Shown here one piece after another: positions 5,653 to 11,246 of a stretch of DNA of 11,246 nucleotides. Under the pieces are notes generated by a model. The model made no database searches, was not told where the DNA came from, and was given only the letters and a program-made list of their open reading frames with translations. Positions within the stretch are counted from its first letter, which is position 1; every line of letters begins with the position of its first letter. This DNA comes from Metaruminococcus_A sp900762715 (GTDB lineage: Bacteria; Bacillota; Clostridia; Oscillospirales; Ruminococcaceae), in contig DBFBLF010000052.1 of NCBI GenBank assembly GCA_048204295.1, positions 1 to 11,246 of the forward strand. The letters run 5' to 3'. The position numbers and the translations under genes were made by a program.

Positions 5653-5692
5653 TTTCGAGTCAGGCCCGTTATGACCACTTCGATACGCTTCC
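5653..5692 (-). pseudogene. tRNA-Ser 5' half, broken at anticodon loop (copy 3)
   Basis: From 5692 to 5653 on the minus strand it reads GGAAGCG, TA, the same D arm, CCTGA and loop CTCGAAA. The matching 3' strands TCAGG and CGCTTCC are absent; the sequence continues ACGAATGACC instead. Only 15 bases separate its 5' end from a terminator hairpin, so it has no room for its own promoter. The differing acceptor and anticodon-stem strands show that it derives from a tRNA-Ser distinct from copies 1 and 2. Confidence 0.75.
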
Positions 5693-5707
5693 GTAAGAAA
5701 TACACTC

Positions 5708-5746
5708 AAAAAATTGTTGCAGATTTAAAACCTGCAACAATTTTTT
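5708..5746. terminator. Bidirectional intrinsic terminator
   Basis: AAAAAATTGTTGCAG (5708-5722) and CTGCAACAATTTTTT (5732-5746) form a perfect 15-bp inverted repeat with a 9-base loop and T-runs on both strands. It lies after the minus-strand Dabb gene and ends the pfk-Dabb transcript, while also insulating the tRNA region. Confidence 0.9.
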
Positions 5747-5795
5747 AACAGTAAATATATTATACAGGATCAGGCCGCCGAATGCAAGAGGTATT

Positions 5796-6089
5796 TTACA
5801 GCTCATAGTCCGCGCTGACCCTGTCTTTAGTGACGCTGCGCACAATTTTTGCGGCTTCCAGGTGATACGGGTTAGTTCGGTAGGCTTCCAATGCGGCGCG
5901 ATCTGTAAATTCCGTGTAGAGACAGATATCGTGGGAGGTTTCGTTGTAGGTGACCGTTACCTCTACCTTTAAAAGCCCGTCGATTTTGCCGACCAGGGAG
6001 GTGAGCGCCTCTTTCATTTGGGAATACTGGCTTTTTATATATTCCTCTTTTCCGTCTTTGGCATTATAAAGTACAATGTGTTTTACCAT
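5796..6089 (-). CDS. Dabb family (stress-responsive A/B barrel) protein
   Basis: The 97-residue protein opens with MVKHIVLYN, the typical first strand of the Dabb dimeric alpha/beta barrel domain, and continues with KIDGLLKVEV and DICLYTEFTDRAALEAYRTNPYHLE, both standard for the family. It is about the usual length of a single-domain member and has no signal peptide or membrane segment, so it is cytoplasmic. Functions in this family vary and the sequence does not identify a substrate. The start is supported by GGAAAGGAT just upstream. It begins 19 bases after the phosphofructokinase stop on the same strand and is followed by the terminator at 5708-5746, so it is the second gene of that operon. 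Confidence 0.85.
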   Translation of the reverse strand: MVKHIVLYNAKDGKEEYIKSQYSQMKEALTSLVGKIDGLLKVEVTVTYNETSHDICLYTEFTDRAALEAYRTNPYHLEAAKIVRSVTKDRVSADYEL

Positions 6090-6108
6090 ACTGCTTCTAT
6101 CCTTTCCG

Positions 6109-7176
6109 TCAGTCGCCGAACGACATGCCGATCATCCGTCCTGTGCGGATCATCTGGTGGTCTACCGGCACAAATTTGGTGATTCCCGCCACTTCGTCGA
6201 GCGGATTGTGGGTGACAACGTTGTTTTTCATTGCAACAGATACCCCAAAACAGCGCATATCAATCAGCCCTGCGGCGTAAACACCGAACTGAGTTGCCAG
6301 AACTCGGTCGTAGGAGGAAGGGCTTCCCCCGCGTACAATATGGCCCGGCACAACGATGCGGGTGTCAAACCCGATCCGTTCGCTGATTCCGTTGGCAATC
6401 CGGGCAGTGGCAGTGGTTTCGCCCCGCTCTTCCCGGAGCTTGGCACGTTCCTTTTTCTTGAGTTTGGCCTCTTCTTTGTCCATTGCTCCTTCCGCAACAA
6501 CCACAATTGAGAAGTTTTTGCCGTTATCGGCACGCCGCTGAACGGAATTTGCTATTTTGTCGAGATCAAACGGGATTTCCGGCAGTACGACAATATCCGC
6601 GCCGCCCGCGATACTGGAGTAGAGGGAGAGCCAGCCGGCTTTGTTCCCCATGATTTCAATCACCATGACGCGTTTGTGGCTGCAGGCCGTCGTATGAATC
6701 CGGTCAATGACCTCGGTCGCGATATCCACGGCGGTGTGGAACCCGAAGGTCACGTCGGTTCCCCAAATGTCGTTATCAATGGTCTTGGGAAGGCCGATGA
6801 CATTGAGCCCTTCGTCCGAGAGGAGCTTTGCCGTTTTATGGGTGCCGTTTCCGCCCAGAATTAAAAGACAGTCCAGCCCCATTTTTTTGTAATTGGACTT
6901 CATGTTCTCTATTTTGTCAATGTTATCCTCAATCACCCGCATTTTTTTATAGGGCTGACGGGAGGTGCCCAAAATGGTGCCGCCCCGGGTGAGGATACCG
7001 GAGAAATCTTCCGGGTGCATTTTGTGGAATTCTCCGTGGATCAGGCCGTGGTAGCCGTCTACGATACCAATGATCTGTGCGTCTTTCACCTGCTCATAGA
7101 TCGCCTTCGCGGCTCCGCGGATGGTGGCGTTGAGCCCCGGACAGTCGCCGCCGCTTGTCAGAATACCAATTTTCAT
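6109..7176 (-). CDS. pfkA: 6-phosphofructokinase
   Basis: The 355-residue protein phosphorylates fructose 6-phosphate to fructose 1,6-bisphosphate, the committed step of glycolysis. Motifs in order are GGDCPGLNATIRG (9-21), TRGGTILGTSR (63-73), GGNGTHKTA (108-116), PKTIDND with the catalytic base Asp134 (130-136), EIMGNKAGW (174-182) and the substrate-site region GHIVRGG (278-284). Glycine at 111 (as in ATP enzymes) is combined with Lys131 (common in PPi and atypical ATP enzymes), and Asn110 replaces the usual Asp, so the phosphate donor cannot be assigned from sequence. A charged Lys/Glu/Arg-rich segment spans about 233-252. ATG 7176 is chosen because GGAAGGA lies eight bases upstream; upstream TTG and ATG codons in frame are less likely. 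It is co-transcribed with the Dabb gene. Confidence 0.92.
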   Translation of the reverse strand: MKIGILTSGGDCPGLNATIRGAAKAIYEQVKDAQIIGIVDGYHGLIHGEFHKMHPEDFSGILTRGGTILGTSRQPYKKMRVIEDNIDKIENMKSNYKKMGLDCLLILGGNGTHKTAKLLSDEGLNVIGLPKTIDNDIWGTDVTFGFHTAVDIATEVIDRIHTTACSHKRVMVIEIMGNKAGWLSLYSSIAGGADIVVLPEIPFDLDKIANSVQRRADNGKNFSIVVVAEGAMDKEEAKLKKKERAKLREERGETTATARIANGISERIGFDTRIVVPGHIVRGGSPSSYDRVLATQFGVYAAGLIDMRCFGVSVAMKNNVVTHNPLDEVAGITKFVPVDHQMIRTGRMIGMSFGD

Positions 7177-7223
7177 TCTCAACATCCTTCCCAAATGGAA
7201 TTTATTGTTTCGGAGATATAAAC

Positions 7224-7258
7224 CGCGCCGGTTTTAAAGAATACCGGAATCCGGCGCG
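7224..7258 (-). promoter_or_regulatory. GC-rich leader hairpin of pfk
   Basis: CGCGCCGG (7224-7231) and CCGGCGCG (7251-7258) are perfectly complementary, extended by AAC/TT with one bulge. It lies in the probable 5' untranslated region, about 50 bases before the start codon. No T-run follows on the minus strand, so it is not a plain attenuator; mRNA stabilisation or a regulator site is possible. Confidence 0.45.
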
Positions 7259-7312
7259 TTCATAGGCAAAGCGGTTTTAAAATTTGAATACGGTCAATTA
7301 CATTTCTATTTT

Positions 7313-7318
7313 ATTATA
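7313..7318 (-). promoter_or_regulatory. Probable -10 box of pfk promoter
   Basis: The minus strand reads GTGCTATAATAAAAT, a perfect TATAAT. The upstream -35 is weak (TTAATT at 16-base spacing, across an AT-rich tract). It lies about 135 bases before the pfk start, giving a long leader that contains the hairpin at 7224-7258. Confidence 0.6.
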
Positions 7319-7359
7319 GCACAAAAAAAGCGGAAATTAATACCTCTACGTAAAAAAAT

Positions 7360-7398
7360 AGCGGCTCTCACCAGGTGTTTTTCCTAGTGAGAGCCGCT
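7360..7398 (-). terminator. Intrinsic terminator of calcium ATPase gene
   Basis: AGCGGCTCTCAC (7360-7371) and GTGAGAGCCGCT (7387-7398) form a perfect 12-bp stem with a 15-base loop. On the minus strand the hairpin is followed by ATTTTTTTA. It lies 50 bases after the ATPase stop codon and ahead of the pfk promoter. Confidence 0.9.
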
Positions 7399-7447
7399 TC
7401 TATGGTTGTGGTGGGGAATACGCTCATTAAAATACGTCCGCGAAGGA

Positions 7448-10159
7448 TCAGCTGTTTTTATCAGGGCGGGCAAACCGTTTCCTTACCGCTTTAAACAGAG
7501 ATGAAAGAACAGGTACTGCCAGACAGTAAAGGAAAACCTTTACAAGGTCCATAGCCGATAGGGAGACAGTGGAGAAAATAGGCTGAAGCGGGGTGATATA
7601 AATTGCGCCGAAAACAACTGCCGCGGATAATAAAACTGCAAGAATCAGTTTGATATTGTTGAAATAGTGAACGGTAAAAAGGGATTTCGTCTCGCTCTTG
7701 CATTCAAAAACGTGGATCAGCTGGGTCAGTACTAGGGTAAGGAAGGCCGCTGTACGGGCAATTTCTACCTGCTGGTAGGTATCGTAAAACGAAATAAAAA
7801 CCGCTAAGGTAGTCAGGCCGATCAGGCAGCCGCGGAAAAGGATGGTAGTGAGCAGCCCCCCTGAAAAAACACCGTCGCTCCGGCGGCGGGGCCGGCGGCT
7901 CATCACATCGTCTTCGGCCGGTTCCAAGCCGAGCGCAATAGCCGGCGGACCGTCCGTTGCAAGATTTACGAGCAGAATTTGGATGGGGAGCAGAACGACT
8001 GGGAGCCCCATCAGGATACCGAGAAACATGGTGAGAACTTCGCCGATATTACAGGAGAGGAGATAGCGAATAAATTTGCGGATGTTGCTGTAAATTACCC
8101 GGCCCTCTTCCACGGCCGCGACCAGGGTTGCAAAGTTGTCATCTAACAGGATGAGGTCGCTTGCCTCTTTTGTGACGTCACTGCCGCCAATTCCCATTGA
8201 GACGCCGATATCCGCTTCTTTAATGGCGGGGGCGTCGTTGACGCCGTCCCCCGTCATGGCGACGACATGCCCGTGCCGCTTAAGCGATTGAACAATCCGA
8301 AGTTTATGGTGGGGGCTTACCCGCGCGAAAACGGTCGTCTGGTTAACGACAAGGTCGAGCTCGCTGTCGCTCATTGCCTCAAGCTCTGCTCCGGTCAATA
8401 CCTGGTCTCCCTTGTGAAAAATACCAATCTGCTCTGCAATTGCTTGGGCGGTGGTACGGTGGTCGCCTGTGATCATCACCGTGCGGATTCCGGCTTTGTT
8501 GCAGACCCGAATAGCCTTTTTGGCTTCCTTTCGCGGCGGGTCGATCATTCCGGCGAGGCCGAGAAAGGTAAAATCCTGCTCGTTTTTCCCAGCGCGGGTA
8601 CCAGAGAGTTCCTTAACGGCAAAGCCGATGACGCGCAGGGCTTTGCCGGCCATCGCTTCGTTTTGCTCCATCACTTCAGCACGTCGCTGCCGATTGAGGA
8701 AAACTTCGTCCTGATCCCGCATAATTTTGGCGCACCGCCCCAGAAGAATGTCGGGAGCGCCTTTCATAAAAAGAAGCGTCTTTCCGTTTAAGGTTTTGGC
8801 GGTCACGGTCATATATTTTTTGATACTGTCAAAGGGGTCTTCATCCACCTTGCTGTAGTGGGAAAGCACCTGTTCCGTTTTGATCCCCGCCTTTTCGGCC
8901 GCAACCAAAAGAGCGAGCTCAGTGGGGTCGCCGGTGTGCTCCTCGTTTTTCTTTTCTGCCAGATGAGCGTTGTTGCAGAGTACAGCACAGTCAAGAAGCA
9001 TCCGCAGCCCCTTTCCGGCGACGGCCGGATGGCCGTTTTCAGTAAGTTCCCCGTTGAGATCGTAACCGTCCCCTTCTAAGAAGTAGTCGTGCCCCGGCAG
9101 GACGATTTGCCGTACGGTCATCCGGTTCTGAGTTAGCGTACCGGTTTTGTCAGAGCAGATAACGCTCGCGCAGCCAAGAGTTTCCACCGCGTGGAGGCGG
9201 CGGATCAATGCGCGGCGTTTTACCATCCGCTTGACGGCGAGGGCGAGCGCAATGGTGACAATGGCGGGAAGCCCTTCCGGCACCGCAGCAACCGCCAGCG
9301 AGACCCCGGTAATCAGCATATTAATGGCATTTTCCCCGTGCAGAATGCCTACGACTGCGACGACGGCACAGATAATCAGGCAGCCGATGGCAATGTATTT
9401 TCCAAGTTCGTCCAAACGTTTTTGTAAAGGGGTGGGCTCTTCCTCGATTGAACCAAGCATCCCCGCGATGCCGCCCATTTTGGTTCGCATTCCGGTTGCC
9501 GTGACCCGAATTCTTGCACGCCCTTTGGTGACGACCGTCCCCATAAACACTTTGGCGTCGTCCGGAAGATAATCGGAAGGGGCGGTGAGGTCGCCTATAA
9601 TTTTATCAACTGGAACAGATTCCCCGGTCAGGATTGATTCATCTGCAGCCAATGCGGTCTGGCGCAGGATTACACCGTCGGCAGGGACTTTATCGCCCGC
9701 TTCCAGCTCTGCTACATCGCCTACGACTAAGTCGGATGCGTGTATTTCCCGCAGGACGCCGTCGCGGTAAACCCGTGCGGTGGGGGCGGCCATTGCCTTG
9801 AGTGCCTCCAGCGTTCGTTCGGTTTTAAATTCCTGCATAAAACCGAGAATGGCGTTGAGAACAACGATTACGGCAATTGCCGCCGCTTCAGTAAACTCGC
9901 CCATGCAGGCAGAGATCACCGTGCTGACTAAAAGGATGATGACAAGAATATCTTTAAATTGTGCCAGCAATATTTTAAGGGGACTGATTTTTTTGGAGCC
10001 GGAAAGCTGATTTTTACCATCTTTTGCAAGGATACGCTCCGCTTCTTTGGAGCTGAGCCCGGGCACCTCAAAAGAGATACCGTTTTGCTGTTTTTTTTCT
10101 TTTGGCGCTTGTTCCGCCGCTTCCGCGAGGTCTTTTTGAAGCACTTCAAGCAACTTCAC
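7448..10159 (-). CDS. P2-type calcium-transporting ATPase
   Basis: This 903-residue membrane pump has the full P-type ATPase plan: an N-terminal cation-ATPase domain, paired membrane helices (about 63-110), actuator motif TGES (178-181), helix 4 with PEGLPAIV (294-301), phosphorylation motif DKTGTLT (Asp337), hinge TGDGVNDAPAIKEAD, and six C-terminal helices. The ion-site residues of SERCA-like pumps are present: Glu in PEGL, Asn and Glu in SCNIGE (helix 5), Asn and Asp in NLATDGPPA (helix 6). This points to Ca2+ export, though Mn2+ cannot be excluded. The GTG start at 10159 is preferred because GGAAAGGA lies about eight bases upstream; the frame stays open to 10261 with no good site. It is monocistronic, divergent from trxB, and has its own terminator. 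Confidence 0.92.
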   Translation of the reverse strand: MKLLEVLQKDLAEAAEQAPKEKKQQNGISFEVPGLSSKEAERILAKDGKNQLSGSKKISPLKILLAQFKDILVIILLVSTVISACMGEFTEAAAIAVIVVLNAILGFMQEFKTERTLEALKAMAAPTARVYRDGVLREIHASDLVVGDVAELEAGDKVPADGVILRQTALAADESILTGESVPVDKIIGDLTAPSDYLPDDAKVFMGTVVTKGRARIRVTATGMRTKMGGIAGMLGSIEEEPTPLQKRLDELGKYIAIGCLIICAVVAVVGILHGENAINMLITGVSLAVAAVPEGLPAIVTIALALAVKRMVKRRALIRRLHAVETLGCASVICSDKTGTLTQNRMTVRQIVLPGHDYFLEGDGYDLNGELTENGHPAVAGKGLRMLLDCAVLCNNAHLAEKKNEEHTGDPTELALLVAAEKAGIKTEQVLSHYSKVDEDPFDSIKKYMTVTAKTLNGKTLLFMKGAPDILLGRCAKIMRDQDEVFLNRQRRAEVMEQNEAMAGKALRVIGFAVKELSGTRAGKNEQDFTFLGLAGMIDPPRKEAKKAIRVCNKAGIRTVMITGDHRTTAQAIAEQIGIFHKGDQVLTGAELEAMSDSELDLVVNQTTVFARVSPHHKLRIVQSLKRHGHVVAMTGDGVNDAPAIKEADIGVSMGIGGSDVTKEASDLILLDDNFATLVAAVEEGRVIYSNIRKFIRYLLSCNIGEVLTMFLGILMGLPVVLLPIQILLVNLATDGPPAIALGLEPAEDDVMSRRPRRRSDGVFSGGLLTTILFRGCLIGLTTLAVFISFYDTYQQVEIARTAAFLTLVLTQLIHVFECKSETKSLFTVHYFNNIKLILAVLLSAAVVFGAIYITPLQPIFSTVSLSAMDLVKVFLYCLAVPVLSSLFKAVRKRFARPDKNS

Positions 10160-10248
10160 CGCAATCTTCCTTTCCTGTTTACCATGACTGGTCCATTTAT
10201 ATTCGCAGGTCGTCCTAAATATGCGGTCAAGCCGGGAAATGGTACATA

Positions 10249-10276
10249 TTGACAATCCCATTGGAAATAGTAGAAT
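10249..10276 (+). promoter_or_regulatory. Sigma-A type promoter of trxB
   Basis: A perfect -35 TTGACA (10249-10254) is followed after 16 bases by TAGAAT (10271-10276), one mismatch from the -10 consensus. Transcription would start near 10283, about 20 bases before the trxB start codon. It lies in the 145-base region shared with the divergent calcium ATPase, for which no equally clear promoter was found. Confidence 0.75.
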
Positions 10277-10304
10277 TATGGGTATGAGAAAGGGAGGATT
10301 GCTT

Positions 10305-11243
10305 ATGGAAAAGCATTATAATACGGCGATCATCGGGGCAGGAACGGCAGGGTTGACTGCAGCTCTGTACGCGGCGCGTTCGGGCTTAAGCGTTCTTGTT
10401 GTGGAAAATAAAATGACCGGCGGGCAGATTGTCACATCGCCTGAAGTGGAGAATTATCCCGGAATTGAGAAAATTTCAGGTTTTGAATACACGGAGGCAC
10501 TCCGCAAACAGGCAGAATCTTTCGGCGCTGTTTTAGTAAACGGAACGGCCGAGGGCTTTGACTTTTTGGCTTCTCCCAAAACCTTCCGTTTGGAGGGCGA
10601 GGATTATACGGCCGATACCGTCATCCTCGCAAACGGTGCGGAGCACCGCAAGCTCGGCTGCCCTGGGGAGGAGCAGCTGACGGGCCGGGGCGTATCTTAC
10701 TGCGCTACCTGTGACGGCGCCTTCTTCCGCGGGAAAGAAGTCTGTATTGTCGGAGGGGGAAACACCGCCTTGGAAGACGCACTCTATCTTGCGAAACTCT
10801 GTAAAAAGGTTTATCTCATCCACCGCCGTGAGGAATTCCGCGCAAGCGCCGTTACAGTTGATGCCGTAATGAAAAACGAAGTCATCACCTTTATTCCAAA
10901 TACGCAGGTAAAAGAAATTCGCGGGGAGAATAAGGTGTCCTCCGTTTTACTGGCCGACAAAACAGGAAAAGAAACGGAGCTGATGACCGACGCTGTTTTT
11001 GTCGCCGTTGGACTTAAGCCGGAAAATGAAATCTTTGCTTCCCAAATTACGCTGGAAGATGGTTATATCAAGGCGGGGGAGGATTGCAAAACAAATCTTC
11101 CGGGGATTTTTGCAGCGGGGGATACCCGTACAAAGCTGCTTCGCCAGCTCGTTACGGCGGCAGCAGACGGCGCCGTGGCGGCGACCCAGGCGGCGGCTTT
11201 TCTGCAGGAGCGGCCGGAGCTTCAGCCGCTGAAAAAAGAATAA
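10305..11243 (+). CDS. trxB: Thioredoxin-disulfide reductase
   Basis: The 312-residue flavoprotein reduces thioredoxin with NADPH. Visible features are the FAD-binding GAGTAG (11-16), the redox-active CATC (133-136) followed by DGAFF, the NADPH-binding GGGNTA (150-155), HRR (173-175) whose arginines contact the NADPH 2'-phosphate, and the C-terminal FAD motif GIFAAGD. Length and motif order are those of ordinary low-molecular-weight bacterial TrxB, with no extension. ATG 10305 is chosen because AGGGAGG (10291-10297) lies seven bases upstream; the frame opens earlier at 10221, before the promoter, so that extension is not real. No thioredoxin gene is visible, and the window ends three bases after the stop. 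Confidence 0.95.
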   Translation: MEKHYNTAIIGAGTAGLTAALYAARSGLSVLVVENKMTGGQIVTSPEVENYPGIEKISGFEYTEALRKQAESFGAVLVNGTAEGFDFLASPKTFRLEGEDYTADTVILANGAEHRKLGCPGEEQLTGRGVSYCATCDGAFFRGKEVCIVGGGNTALEDALYLAKLCKKVYLIHRREEFRASAVTVDAVMKNEVITFIPNTQVKEIRGENKVSSVLLADKTGKETELMTDAVFVAVGLKPENEIFASQITLEDGYIKAGEDCKTNLPGIFAAGDTRTKLLRQLVTAAADGAVAATQAAAFLQERPELQPLKKE

Positions 11244-11246
11244 AAA

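Larger units (their letters stand above)
5101..5692 (-). repeat. Three tandem about 200-bp units built on tRNA-Ser
   Basis: Unit ends, defined by the tRNA 5' ends, fall at 5300, 5500 and 5692 (periods 200 and 192). Shared blocks in the same order are: GGAAAGAAC or GGAGAGAAC (5122, 5354, 5367, 5545, 5558); AAACCCGCATGGTTAC (5183-5198 and 5406-5421, degenerate near 5598-5613); CAAGGTTTTT (5421-5430, 5613-5622); the anticodon-loop core TTTCGAGTC (5261, 5461, 5653); and the 20-base CGTTATGACCACTTCGATAC (5275, 5475, 5667). Only the first unit keeps a complete tRNA. The remainder of this 700-base stretch holds no supportable protein gene. Confidence 0.8.

Noticed and set aside
5461..5692. Two extra functional tRNA-Ser genes
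   Set aside because: Neither copy has anticodon-stem, T-arm or acceptor partners for its 5' half, so a normal cloverleaf cannot form.
6076..6510. 144-codon plus-strand frame opposite phosphofructokinase
   Set aside because: Shadow of a well-supported minus-strand gene, with no domain seen.
8267..8791. 174-codon plus-strand frame opposite the calcium ATPase
   Set aside because: Lies wholly inside the ATPase gene in antisense, with no ribosome binding site or domain.
10221..10304. N-terminal extension of thioredoxin reductase
   Set aside because: It starts before the promoter, and the ribosome binding site sits at the internal ATG 10305.

Overview
The window reads as a Firmicutes chromosome, most likely a gut-type Clostridia lineage. 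This is inferred from strong AGGAGG-type ribosome binding sites, roughly balanced GC, the gene families present and a Clostridia-style tRNA-Ser. It holds the right-hand part of an integrated mobile element (about 1 to 5.2 kb), a tRNA-Ser attachment region (about 5.1 to 5.7 kb), and ordinary chromosomal genes (5.8 kb to the end).

The mobile element is read left to right. After a 300-base leader with repeats and an operator-like inverted repeat come a small excisionase-type helix-turn-helix protein (304), a cysteine-rich VLP zinc-binding protein (530) and a RepA-like hexameric ATPase (1013). Next are two small relaxosome accessory proteins of the MobC type (2082 and 2476) with an oriT-like structured gap between them, a ParB-like protein (2829) and a Tn916-type tyrosine integrase (3882). 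No relaxase, coupling protein or type IV secretion gene is visible here. Either they lie left of the window, or this is a mobilizable element that depends on a helper. Several regions are rich in symmetry: a dyad of six TGACG boxes with exact 9-bp spacing (1990-2061), the oriT-like gap (2361-2460), a 31-bp near-perfect palindrome inside the parB-like gene (3276-3306) and a 14-bp-stem hairpin before the integrase (3801-3836).

The attachment region is the most unusual part. One intact tRNA-Ser(CGA) lies on the minus strand (5209-5300), just past the integrase. To its right are two further tandem units of 200 and 192 bp. Each carries a well-conserved tRNA-Ser 5' half that stops matching at the anticodon loop. 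All three units share the flanking blocks GGAAAGAAC and AAACCCGCATGGTTAC. This looks like a scar of repeated integration or tandem duplication at a tRNA-Ser locus. A bidirectional terminator (5708-5746) closes the region.

The chromosomal genes are on the minus strand up to 10.16 kb. They are a two-gene unit of 6-phosphofructokinase (pfkA-like) followed by a small Dabb (A/B barrel) protein, and a P2-type calcium-transporting ATPase with its own terminator. Divergent from the ATPase on the plus strand is thioredoxin reductase (trxB), with a clear sigma-A type promoter; it ends three bases before the window edge.
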